Below, piece by piece: positions 14,173 through 21,567 of a stretch of DNA of 25,695 nt (position 1 is its first letter; the number at the start of each line of letters is the position of its first letter). The DNA lies in contig JALQTF010000052.1 of the NCBI GenBank assembly GCA_023264085.1, forward strand, positions 1 to 25,695. The letters run 5' to 3'. This DNA is from Acholeplasmataceae bacterium (GTDB lineage Bacteria; Bacillota_I; Bacilli_A; Acholeplasmatales; Acholeplasmataceae). The notes under the pieces were generated by a model. The model searched no databases. It saw only the letters and a list, made by a program, of their open reading frames with translations, and was not told the DNA's origin. Both the position numbers and the translations under genes were made by a program.

Positions 14173-15539
14173 TGAGTCGCCAACTTATACAAAGCTTCTG
14201 CATAAATAGCAGTAGCAAGTACTAATTCTTCGATATCGATATATTCATTTGGTTGGTGGATGTATGTAGGTGTATTCGGAAAATGTGCACCAAACGCAAC
14301 AACGTTCGGCATAGAACGTGCAAATGTTCCACCACCTATTGAAAAAGGTTGATTTTCAGTATCATTTGTATATTTTTGATACACTGATGTCAACGTCTCA
14401 ATAAGAGGACTTTTCGGATCATTGTAAAGTAAAGCTTTGTGATGGTCAACTTCAATGGTTGATGATGTTAATGTCATTTTTAAGGTTTGAATCACATCTT
14501 CAAATATTATTCCGTGTGGATAACGATAATTAAGGCTTATATCATATGCATTTTCATTAATCGTCATAACTCCAATATTATTTGTTGTTGGTCCCATTTC
14601 TTCATCATCATGATATATACCTAGCTTTTTGCCGTATAAATCATGAATGAAATATGTGTCATATAATTTAGAAAAATCAGATTTTTCTTGTTCAATTAAA
14701 AATTGCATCAACAAATCAATCGCATTGATACCTTCATGCGGCAATGATCCATGTGCACTTTTTCCGTGGATTTCACATATAATCGTATCATTTTCAATAA
14801 ATGCACGACCTTGATACATATTCATTTTTAAATAAGTATGAAACAATACATCATATGGCTTATGATTTTTTAGTATGACTTTTGCAAAATCAGGTACCAT
14901 GTTATCTCTAGATCCACCTTTAAATTCAATAATGTCACTATTTCCCAATGAACCTTTTACTTGAATACGTGAAATACCTTTTTCAGCATAAATGAGTGGG
15001 AAATCTGCATCAGGAATAAAACCTGATACAGGTACCTCCGGATAGACTTCAAAGTAACGATCTACACCACGCCATGCAGTTTCTTCATCATTACCAATGA
15101 TGAGTTTAATTCTATGTTTTAAATCAAGATTGAGCTCTTTTAGTATTTTCATAGCATAATAAACAGCCATCGTTGGACCTTTGTCATCACTTGTTCCGCG
15201 TCCATACATCTTTCCATCATGGATGACAGCCCCATAGGGATCAAATTTCCATCCATTTCCAGCGGGTACAACATCTAAATGTCCAATGCTTCCAACAAAG
15301 GTTTCTTGTGATCCCAATTGAATATGCCCGCCATACCCATCAACATTGACGACATCAAATCCATCTTTTTTTGCTAAAGATAAAAACCACTCGAATGCCT
15401 TTTGAATATCTTCTCCAAAAGGAGCATTTTTTCTTTTAGGGTCAAATGAAGTTAACTCAGATTTCAATCGTATGAGTTGTTGCAAGTCTGAAATTAAATC
15501 ATTTTTCCTTTTTGTAACTTCTTCTTTAAAATCAATCAT
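14169..15539 (-). CDS. pepV: Dipeptidase PepV (M20 metallopeptidase)
   Basis: Zinc peptidase that splits dipeptides, giving free amino acids from peptides taken up by the cell. The 456 residues show the M20 layout: GSIGHLDVVPAGNGW with H87 and D89, MYGRGTSDDKGP with the bridging D119, IIGNDEETAWRGVDRYF with the E152-E153 general base and ligand pair, an inserted lid domain (about 180-375) and a C-terminal metal histidine in the IHQPNEYI segment. AAGGAG lies nine bases before ATG 15539, and a promoter lies just ahead, in addition to readthrough from ssb. It starts the chain pepV-thyA-folA-plsC, in which every junction is a four-base ATGA overlap. Confidence 0.93.
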   Translation of the reverse strand: MIDFKEEVTKRKNDLISDLQQLIRLKSELTSFDPKRKNAPFGEDIQKAFEWFLSLAKKDGFDVVNVDGYGGHIQLGSQETFVGSIGHLDVVPAGNGWKFDPYGAVIHDGKMYGRGTSDDKGPTMAVYYAMKILKELNLDLKHRIKLIIGNDEETAWRGVDRYFEVYPEVPVSGFIPDADFPLIYAEKGISRIQVKGSLGNSDIIEFKGGSRDNMVPDFAKVILKNHKPYDVLFHTYLKMNMYQGRAFIENDTIICEIHGKSAHGSLPHEGINAIDLLMQFLIEQEKSDFSKLYDTYFIHDLYGKKLGIYHDDEEMGPTTNNIGVMTINENAYDISLNYRYPHGIIFEDVIQTLKMTLTSSTIEVDHHKALLYNDPKSPLIETLTSVYQKYTNDTENQPFSIGGGTFARSMPNVVAFGAHFPNTPTYIHQPNEYIDIEELVLATAIYAEALYKLATQ

Positions 15540-15561
15540 TTATATACGCTCCTTACGCTAT

Positions 15562-15570
15562 ATTATAGCA
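15562..15570 (-). promoter_or_regulatory. Extended -10 promoter of pepV
   Basis: Minus strand TGCTATAAT (15570-15562) between ssb and pepV. No good -35 is seen. The -10 lies in a small inverted repeat GCTATA-T-TATAGC (15557-15569), which may or may not matter. Confidence 0.55.
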
Positions 15571-15595
15571 TAAATAAAGTTGAGAAATGATGGAT

Positions 15596-15949
15596 TCACG
15601 AATCTTTTTTTGCTTTTTTTTGTTGATCTTCTTTTGTATCTTTGATGTAACTTATTCTTTCTGCAATGACCTCCATCATTGTTATACTTGAGTCGTTTAC
15701 ATCTTTTTTATATGATTGAATTCTACCTTTTAATGCAACCATGGTACCCTTTTGACAATATGACTCAATCAGTGTTGATAAACCCTCCCATACACTGCAT
15801 TTAATAAAGTCAGTGTCATATTGACCATCTATGTTTTTAAATGGTCTTTGAACCGCTAAATATATATTAGAAACTTTCTTACCATCATCTAACACTCTTG
15901 TTTCAACATCCTGTGTAAGTCTTCCAACCAATACAACTTGATTTAACAT
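15596..15949 (-). CDS. ssb: Single-stranded DNA-binding protein without acidic tail
   Basis: Coats single-stranded DNA in replication and repair. The 117 residues are nearly all OB-fold: MLNQVVLVGRLTQDVETRVL, VSNIYLAVQRPF, DTDFIKCSVWEGLSTLIESY, KGTMVALKGRIQSY. After about residue 105 the tail is short and basic (KEDQQKKAKKDS); the usual flexible linker and acidic DDDIPF-type tip that recruits repair proteins are absent. It resembles the secondary SSB of some Bacillota (SsbB-type) or a shortened housekeeping SSB. It is not in the usual rpsF-ssb-rpsR setting. A perfect consensus promoter and AAGGAG five bases before ATG 15949 suggest high expression. Confidence 0.93.
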   Translation of the reverse strand: MLNQVVLVGRLTQDVETRVLDDGKKVSNIYLAVQRPFKNIDGQYDTDFIKCSVWEGLSTLIESYCQKGTMVALKGRIQSYKKDVNDSSITMMEVIAERISYIKDTKEDQQKKAKKDS

Positions 15950-15973
15950 ACATTCTCCTTTTTTTTAGATGCC

Positions 15974-16002
15974 ATTATAAAAATTTCAACTTGTCATGTC
16001 AA
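15974..16002 (-). promoter_or_regulatory. Perfect consensus promoter of ssb
   Basis: Minus strand TTGACA (16002-15997), exactly 17 bases, TATAAT (15979-15974). Both hexamers match the vegetative sigma consensus at all six positions, the only such case in the window. Confidence 0.88.
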
Positions 16003-16044
16003 AATGCATTTTAGAAGAGATAACATTTATTTCGTTTGGTTTTT

Positions 16045-16080
16045 ATAAAAAAACAATTCATTGGTTTACAATGAATTGTT
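16045..16080 (-). terminator. Intrinsic terminator after the M16 peptidase gene
   Basis: Twelve-base-pair stem AACAATTCATTG / CAATGAATTGTT with a five-base loop (16080-16052), followed on the minus strand by a T run to about 16047. It closes the long ychF-to-ymfH run and separates it from ssb. Confidence 0.88.
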
Positions 16081-16102
16081 AAAAGTCAATATCCAATATA
16101 TT

Positions 16103-17389
16103 TTAATTAAATTCTGCTAATTTAGTTGGTTTTGCAATAAGGATTGAATAAGAAAGATTTTTAAGCATATTTGCAAAATATACAACATCTTCAAAAGTAA
16201 CAGTGTTCATTGCATCCATCACATCATATATAGATATACCTTTAAGAGACATTCTCAAAGTATTAAACATTTTAGATTCATGCTGATCTAGAGATAATAT
16301 ATTGGATGCGATCATCAATTTCTTGATTCTTAAGAATATTTTTTTATTTAAATAAGTACTAACATCTTTTTTAATAGCATTCTGAAGTTCTTGAGACATC
16401 GTTTCATATGCATGAGTTTGAATATGTATTGTAAGGTGATTCGCTCCGGCAACATGCGTCATATGAAATTGAATGGATTGATTAATATAACCATTGTCGA
16501 TCCATTTCTCGTGTAAAAATGAGCTATCTCCCATAAGTGCGTGAAGCGCAATATACATACTAAATTGCATTTTGTGATAGTCAATTTCACTTGTAAAATC
16601 AGGAAATTTTATTCCAAAGAGAACTCTGGGTATAGAGATATCCATATCAATAAGATCAAATGACTTAATAACATCCATTTTATCTTCTTTTATTTTCATT
16701 GAAGTTTGTAATTGTTTATAGTGACGCTTTTCATCAAGAGAAGTTAAGTATTGTTCTAAAGTAGATATCTCAATATTTCCAGAAATAACAAGTGTTCTTA
16801 ATTGATCATTGTTAAGCGCTTGATGCACATCTAACAAAAGTTCTTTATGAATTTTTTTAATGGATTCAGATGTTCCTAAAATATCATGTTTAATCGGATG
16901 AACATGAAACAAATTTTCATAAAGTTTTTGATATAAAACTGTCATTGTATCATCTAAATCCATATTGATTTCTTCTTGAATGATTTGACTTTCATTGAGT
17001 ATATTTTCATCTGTGAAATACGCATGATCAAGTGTTTCCAACAATAAATCAATACCTTTGTAAAGATCTTTTGTTGCACTAAAATAATAGATCATTGCAT
17101 CATATGTAGTCATAGCATTCGGATCAAGACCAAGTTCTACAAACTTAGAAAACATATCTCCTGAATGAGATGCAAATATTTTGTGCTCATAAAAATGCGC
17201 TAAACCAAAAGGCAACTCAATGCGATGATTATTATAATCAATATTTAAATGGCAGGACCCAAACGGAATCCCGATACCTGCATATGTAGTGTGTGCTTGA
17301 TCATTTTTAATCGCAATAACTTTTAAGCCACTTTTTGTTATATAAGTATACACATGCTCATCATAATTTTTTATCCATTGATGTGTCAT
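16103..17389 (-). CDS. M16 zinc peptidase, YmfH-like
   Basis: M16 (pitrilysin/insulinase) peptidases work as pairs of half-shells, one catalytic and one not, to cut peptides. This 428-residue protein carries the inverted zinc motif HFYEH (H65, E68, H69) and the third ligand region QIIQEEINMD near 136-143, so it should be the catalytic member. The preceding gene (two ORFs) lacks the motif and is the likely partner, as in the Bacillus ymfF-ymfH pair. The ATG overlaps the TGA of the upstream ORF by four bases (ATGA 17389-17386). If the partner is broken, this gene may act alone or be decaying too, but it shows no damage itself. A strong terminator follows. Confidence 0.9.
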   Translation of the reverse strand: MTHQWIKNYDEHVYTYITKSGLKVIAIKNDQAHTTYAGIGIPFGSCHLNIDYNNHRIELPFGLAHFYEHKIFASHSGDMFSKFVELGLDPNAMTTYDAMIYYFSATKDLYKGIDLLLETLDHAYFTDENILNESQIIQEEINMDLDDTMTVLYQKLYENLFHVHPIKHDILGTSESIKKIHKELLLDVHQALNNDQLRTLVISGNIEISTLEQYLTSLDEKRHYKQLQTSMKIKEDKMDVIKSFDLIDMDISIPRVLFGIKFPDFTSEIDYHKMQFSMYIALHALMGDSSFLHEKWIDNGYINQSIQFHMTHVAGANHLTIHIQTHAYETMSQELQNAIKKDVSTYLNKKIFLRIKKLMIASNILSLDQHESKMFNTLRMSLKGISIYDVMDAMNTVTFEDVVYFANMLKNLSYSILIAKPTKLAEFN

Positions 17390-17814
17390 GATTGTGCCTC
17401 TTTGACTTGATGAATCATCACCAATTTGAGTTTATTTGCAACATACATAATATCTTCTTTAGTTACGTTATTAATCGATTCAATTCGTTTTTTTAAATCA
17501 TATGTTTCTGAATATAAATGATTACGTAATGCACGTTCTATGTAAATACTTTGTTTATCTAAGTTCGTTGTAATTTGGTGAATCAAATATGCTTTTGTCT
17601 GTTCAATTAGCTCATCAGATACAATATTTTGTTGAAATGATGCAATCACATCTAAAATACTTTCCTGAGCATCTTTTATGCGTGATGCATCAACACCAGT
17701 AGTAATCGATAAAACACCATGATGGCTATTTAAGTAAGAATAAATAGAGTAACATAAACCTTTCTCTTCTCTTATAACTGAGAAAAGTTTACTATTGGCA
17801 TGTCCCCCAAGCAT
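17386..17814 (-). CDS. C-terminal part of a split YmfF-like M16 protein
   Basis: This 142-residue ORF opens MLGGHANSKLFSVIREEKGL and goes on CYSIYSYLNS, which is not the start of an M16 protein but the middle of its second half (typical form: VFNxxLGGxxxSxLFxxVREKxGLxYxxxS). It is in the same frame as the 258-residue ORF upstream, from which one TAA codon at 17817-17815 separates it, and its ATG follows that TAA directly. No ribosome site precedes it. Either the gene has a nonsense mutation (pseudogene or sequencing error) or the two halves are made separately by stop-restart at TAAATG. The remainder, ending LKLVMIHQVKEAQS, looks intact and overlaps ymfH by four bases. Confidence 0.75.
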   Translation of the reverse strand: MLGGHANSKLFSVIREEKGLCYSIYSYLNSHHGVLSITTGVDASRIKDAQESILDVIASFQQNIVSDELIEQTKAYLIHQITTNLDKQSIYIERALRNHLYSETYDLKKRIESINNVTKEDIMYVANKLKLVMIHQVKEAQS

Positions 17815-18591
17815 TTAATTAAATAGTTGTAAAGCCGTTTTGTAGGTGTCATGATATCCAATATCTGTTTGATAACCAAAATGTAAAATTGCTTGATGGA
17901 TGGGTAATTCAACATGAATGTCTTCTAAAGCGTCCACATGTAATAATTGATATGTTGGTTGTATCGATCCATATTCATATTTTCCAAGTACTTTTTGAAT
18001 CAAGTTCTTTTCATTTTCATGAAAAGATCCCGTTGCAAAAACAAGTGTATTTCCTTTAAGAAAAGTTTCATGATAATAGTTTTGAATATCTGCTAAAGTT
18101 GTTGAATGTATCATTTGTATTTTCTCTTCAAGTGTATAAGCATCTACGTAATATTTTTGAATGGATGCCTCATATAAATATGTTGCATACGTTTGTTTGT
18201 CATCTTTAATTGAACTAAGTTGCTCAATTAATCGTCTTTTTTCCTCTTCAAAACGTGAAGTATAATCAAAGGAGGCTTGAAACAACATGGCCTCAATAAA
18301 AGTTAACACTTGATTCAGTAAATCGTCATCATGAACAAGTTTAGGATTAATTAATTTACATCTAAAATGATGAACAAGATAGTTTCCTTCTGTCGAATTA
18401 TAAAATGTGATCTTTAAACCATACATATCTTCAACTGCTTCATTCAGTGATTTTCTTGATGGATATAAAGGATGCGATGCTTTTAAGTATCGATTTAAAA
18501 GGAGTGAAAAAACATCCATTTCTTTATGAAATAGATGTCCTATCGTAATATGTATTAAATAAGATTTATAATGGTCATTCAGTAAAGTCAT
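17815..18591 (-). CDS. N-terminal part of a split YmfF-like M16 protein
   Basis: This 258-residue ORF covers the first M16 domain and the start of the second of a YmfF-type, non-catalytic peptidase subunit. It has no HxxEH zinc motif. Recognisable parts are YPSRKSLNEAVEDMYGLKI, a FEEEKRRLIEQLSSIKDDKQTYA helix region (read in parts) and NYYHETFLKGNTLVFATG. It stops in TALQLFN, exactly where the family continues FNxxLGG. With the next ORF it would make about 401 residues, near the size of YmfF (about 425). The ATG 18591 shares one base with the TAA of deoD (TAATG). A shortened N terminus is possible, since Bacillus YmfF has some residues ahead of this point. Confidence 0.75.
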   Translation of the reverse strand: MTLLNDHYKSYLIHITIGHLFHKEMDVFSLLLNRYLKASHPLYPSRKSLNEAVEDMYGLKITFYNSTEGNYLVHHFRCKLINPKLVHDDDLLNQVLTFIEAMLFQASFDYTSRFEEEKRRLIEQLSSIKDDKQTYATYLYEASIQKYYVDAYTLEEKIQMIHSTTLADIQNYYHETFLKGNTLVFATGSFHENEKNLIQKVLGKYEYGSIQPTYQLLHVDALEDIHVELPIHQAILHFGYQTDIGYHDTYKTALQLFN

Positions 18592-19295
18592 TAAATACTT
18601 TCTAACGCAATTTCCATCATATTTGTAAATGCTTTTTCTCTTTGCTCAGATGTTGTTTCTTCTTGGTTTACAAGCGAGTCTGAAACAGTAAGTAAGCATG
18701 CTGCTTTTTTATTTAATGCTTTTGCATTCGAAAATAATGCAAATGATTCCATTTCAACCGCAATCGTTTGATGTTTTCTAAAAATGTCTTTATATGCTTC
18801 GTGGTTGAGACGATAAAATACATCAGATGAGTGTATGACGCCTTCATTCAAGTGCTTTTCTAATTTTGATGCAGCACGCTTGATCTTATTGTTCAATGTC
18901 TTTGATGCAGGGAGTGTATGACGATTTGAAACACCCATCGTTTTTGCAAAACTTGATTCAGAGTATGCTTTGGATACTAAAATGACATCAAATAATTTCA
19001 AGTTTGGATCATATGCACCACAAGAACCAATACGAATGATATTTTTTACATCGTAAAATTTATATAATTCATACGAATATATCCCGATTGAAGGCATCCC
19101 CATACCTGAACCCATAACCGTCACTTTTTTACCTTTATATGTCCCAGTATATGCGAACATATTTCTTACTTGGTTCACTAAACGTACATCTTTAAGAAAT
19201 GTTTCTGCAATGAATTTAGCTCGAAGTGGATCTCCTGGCATTAATACGGTTGAAGCAATATCTTCTTTGTGTGCACTAATATGTGGTGTTGGCAT
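18591..19295 (-). CDS. deoD: Purine-nucleoside phosphorylase
   Basis: Splits purine (deoxy)nucleosides with phosphate to base and (deoxy)ribose-1-phosphate; the freed adenine can be used by Apt in this window. The 234-residue length and motifs fit the hexameric bacterial type: MPTPHISAHKEDIASTVLMP, GDPLRAKFIAETFL, VMGSGMGMPSIGIYSYEL, RIGSCGAYDP, AVEMESFALFSNA and TVSDSLVN with the catalytic aspartate. It overlaps the 3' end of deoC by 20 bases, and its ribosome site AAGGAG lies inside deoC, seven bases before ATG 19295. The deoC-deoD pair is a usual deoxynucleoside salvage set; the linking phosphopentomutase (deoB) is not in this window. Confidence 0.96.
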   Translation of the reverse strand: MPTPHISAHKEDIASTVLMPGDPLRAKFIAETFLKDVRLVNQVRNMFAYTGTYKGKKVTVMGSGMGMPSIGIYSYELYKFYDVKNIIRIGSCGAYDPNLKLFDVILVSKAYSESSFAKTMGVSNRHTLPASKTLNNKIKRAASKLEKHLNEGVIHSSDVFYRLNHEAYKDIFRKHQTIAVEMESFALFSNAKALNKKAACLLTVSDSLVNQEETTSEQREKAFTNMMEIALESI

Positions 19296-19950
19296 TTGAA
19301 TTCTCCTTGTTTTCCATAATGTCTACGCCTTTCGATGTACCGAGTCTTGTCGCTCCTGCATCCATCATCTTTAAAGCATCTTCTCTATTTTTAATACCAC
19401 CAGATGCTTTGACTTCTAAGGCATCTTGAACGGTTTGTTTCATAAGTTTAACATGCTCAAATGTTGCACCACCAGTTCCAAAACCTGTAGATGTTTTTAC
19501 AAAGTTTGCCCCGGCATCTTTTGCACATTGACATGCAAATATTATTTCTTCATCTGTTAAATAGCAAGTTTCAAGAATGACTTTAACTGTTTTACCTTGA
19601 GCTGCATCCACGACTGCTTTAATATCTTCTAATGTCTTTTCATAGTCTTTAGCTTTTACATATGAATTATTGATCACCATATCAATTTCGTCTGCACCTG
19701 CACGGACCGCTTCTTTTGTTTCAAATGCTTTGACTTCTTTTGTATGACTCCCATGAGGAAATCCAATAACAGTACACGTTAACACTTTGGAACCTTTTAA
19801 TTTGTTTGCAACATAAGATACAAAATGTGTGTTCACACATAAACTTTTAAATTGATATGTGAGACCTTCTTGAATCAATTGATCAATTTGTTCTAATGAC
19901 ACAGTTGGACCTAATTTTGTATGATCAATATAAGTATTTAGAGATGTCAT
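19276..19950 (-). CDS. deoC: Deoxyribose-phosphate aldolase
   Basis: Cleaves 2-deoxyribose-5-phosphate to acetaldehyde and glyceraldehyde-3-phosphate through a Schiff base, so deoxynucleosides can feed glycolysis. The 224 residues form the TIM barrel with YIDHTKLGPT at the start, GADEIDMVIN with D90, the Schiff-base lysine K152 in NFVKTSTGFGTGGAT, and K180 in EVKASGGIKNREDAL, plus RLGTSKGVDIM for phosphate binding. The last 12 or so residues (ENKENSNANTTY) are hydrophilic and less conserved; they are encoded in the overlap with deoD, so they may simply result from the fusion of reading frames. The ATG is one base after the stop of the preceding unknown gene, with AGAGAGGGA as ribosome site. 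Confidence 0.96.
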   Translation of the reverse strand: MTSLNTYIDHTKLGPTVSLEQIDQLIQEGLTYQFKSLCVNTHFVSYVANKLKGSKVLTCTVIGFPHGSHTKEVKAFETKEAVRAGADEIDMVINNSYVKAKDYEKTLEDIKAVVDAAQGKTVKVILETCYLTDEEIIFACQCAKDAGANFVKTSTGFGTGGATFEHVKLMKQTVQDALEVKASGGIKNREDALKMMDAGATRLGTSKGVDIMENKENSNANTTY

Positions 19951-19951
19951 A

Positions 19952-20815
19952 TTATCCCTCTCTTTCTAAAATTTGACGACTTCTTATCGATTTAAATGCA
20001 CCATCAATAATTTTTATTGGAGCTTTTTTGACGATTTTATAAAATTTACTAACGAACTTCTTTAATACAACGTTCGTACCTTCAATCGTACCAGGAACTT
20101 TTGTGAGTAAGGGTGCAACTTTCTTCTCGATTTTTTGATAATCATATGCAATCAATGATTGATCTTTTAATCGAATGAAAATGGTATCTATTTCAGGTGG
20201 TATGACGGTTTGTATACCATCCATAATTTCAATTGCCTTGATGAGCTGGATGCCATTGTAAAGCAATTGATATTTTGGAACAAATAAAACTACATCATCA
20301 TAATAAGATTTTAAGGCAAGAATATCATCTTCATATTTAAACATTTTATAAGCAGCTTTTTCATCAAGTAATACGTATGATTGCATCTCATCATGATGTT
20401 TTTGAATATATTTAGACTGTACCATGTGATATACTTCTGAAAGCAGTTCATACTTAAATGGCATTACATCTTCAAATAATGGGTGATATGGATACAATTT
20501 AAATGCTTTACAAAAACGATCCATTGCTTTTAAAGATTGTTGAAATAAATAACGATTCATCAATATTGGCATATCAATATGAATATTCACATCCAAATAG
20601 TTTGGACTCAAACGATATATATCTGGTACCGTTGATCTTGGCGTTATCGTATATTGATATCCCATAAAGATGGTTGGATGTTCGTATTTAAAACGCACAG
20701 ATGTTTCGTCCATCTCCGTCTTCACATGAGGTTCATCTTTAAAGTAGTTTAGCAATAAATCAATGTCGATATGTCTTGATTTTTCTTTGAAAAAGTGAAT
20801 TCTAAATGTTTCCAT
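19952..20815 (-). CDS. Unknown 287-residue protein between surE and deoC
   Basis: I do not recognise the family. There is no signal peptide and no membrane helix. The sequence is rich in aromatic and basic residues, with a run of segments predicted as strands in the first 90 residues (TSVRFKYEHPTIFMGYQYTI, YLDVNIHIDMP in parts), a helical middle with YLFQQSLKAMDRFCKAF and FKYELLSEVYHMVQSKYIQK, and a very basic C-terminal helix pair (KFYKIVKKAPIKII, FKSIRSRQILEREG). The start is sound: AAAGGAT four bases before ATG 20815. It is locked in the operon, 11 bases after surE and one base before deoC, so it is surely expressed with nucleotide salvage genes. A role there is inference only. Base composition is like its neighbours, so there is no sign of recent transfer. 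Confidence 0.85.
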   Translation of the reverse strand: METFRIHFFKEKSRHIDIDLLLNYFKDEPHVKTEMDETSVRFKYEHPTIFMGYQYTITPRSTVPDIYRLSPNYLDVNIHIDMPILMNRYLFQQSLKAMDRFCKAFKLYPYHPLFEDVMPFKYELLSEVYHMVQSKYIQKHHDEMQSYVLLDEKAAYKMFKYEDDILALKSYYDDVVLFVPKYQLLYNGIQLIKAIEIMDGIQTVIPPEIDTIFIRLKDQSLIAYDYQKIEKKVAPLLTKVPGTIEGTNVVLKKFVSKFYKIVKKAPIKIIDGAFKSIRSRQILEREG

Positions 20816-20826
20816 GACATCCTTTC

Positions 20827-21567
20827 TTAATCTTCAGTTTTAAGAATTTGTTCAATTGATGCATGATTGGTGTTATCTAATGATAATGGTGTGATTGAAA
20901 CATACCCTTGGTCAATCGCTTTAATATCGCTTTCATCATCTTCTAAGTAATTCGTTACACCATAATTAGGTACATAGACAAGGCCATCTTTCATCGCTGA
21001 AAAATCAGAGTGTTGATGACGTTTTCCTAATTTCGTAATCTTTACGCCAATAGGTTTTGTAATATGAGCTTTTGGAAAGTTAATATTTAAGACGTAATTT
21101 CCTAAATATAACTCAGATTCTTTCATTTCATCCATAAGTTTTACAGTTTCATCAAAAAGATACTCCAAATTAGGCGCGGACGCAGCAGAAAAAGCAATCG
21201 CAGGTATACCCAAAAATTTCGCTTCTCTAGCGGCACCAACAGTGCCAGAGTAAAAAATATCTGTCGCAACATTATGACCATAATTGATGCCTGACACACA
21301 TAAGTCAAAATCAACATTGAATGCTTTGAGTGCAATACCAACACAATCAGCTGGTGTCCCATCAACGACAATCATATGCTTAGATCCTACGATCGGTTCT
21401 GGATAAAACACATTAATATTTTTCTTAATGGTGATTGACATACTTTTTGCAGACTGACCTTCTTTTGGTGCAGATACATATACATTCCCAAAAAGTGCCA
21501 TCGCTTTTACAAGCGTTTCTAAACCAGGTGCTAAATAGCCATCATCATTTACAACTAAAATATTCAT
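20827..21567 (-). CDS. surE: 5'/3'-nucleotidase SurE
   Basis: Metal-dependent phosphatase that takes phosphate off nucleoside 5'- and 3'-monophosphates, often active in stationary phase or stress. The N terminus MNILVVNDDGYLAPGLETL holds the D8-D9 metal pair. SAPKEGQSAKSMSIT carries the conserved serine (SxxS) and VSGINYGHNVATDIFYSGTV the asparagine ligand and the phosphate loop; VDGTPADCVGIAL is also typical. I set the start at ATG 21567 (about 246 residues), five bases after AAAGGAG. Upstream in-frame starts would only add a non-conserved leader inside ileS. The ATG overlaps the ileS TGA by four bases. It would release nucleosides for DeoD and Pdp, consistent with its neighbours. Confidence 0.95.
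   Translation of the reverse strand: MNILVVNDDGYLAPGLETLVKAMALFGNVYVSAPKEGQSAKSMSITIKKNINVFYPEPIVGSKHMIVVDGTPADCVGIALKAFNVDFDLCVSGINYGHNVATDIFYSGTVGAAREAKFLGIPAIAFSAASAPNLEYLFDETVKLMDEMKESELYLGNYVLNINFPKAHITKPIGVKITKLGKRHQHSDFSAMKDGLVYVPNYGVTNYLEDDESDIKAIDQGYVSITPLSLDNTNHASIEQILKTED

Noticed and set aside
15557..15569. Inverted repeat GCTATA-T-TATAGC as an operator upstream of pepV
   Set aside because: It is short, AT-rich and coincides with a TATAAT box, so chance is the simpler reading.
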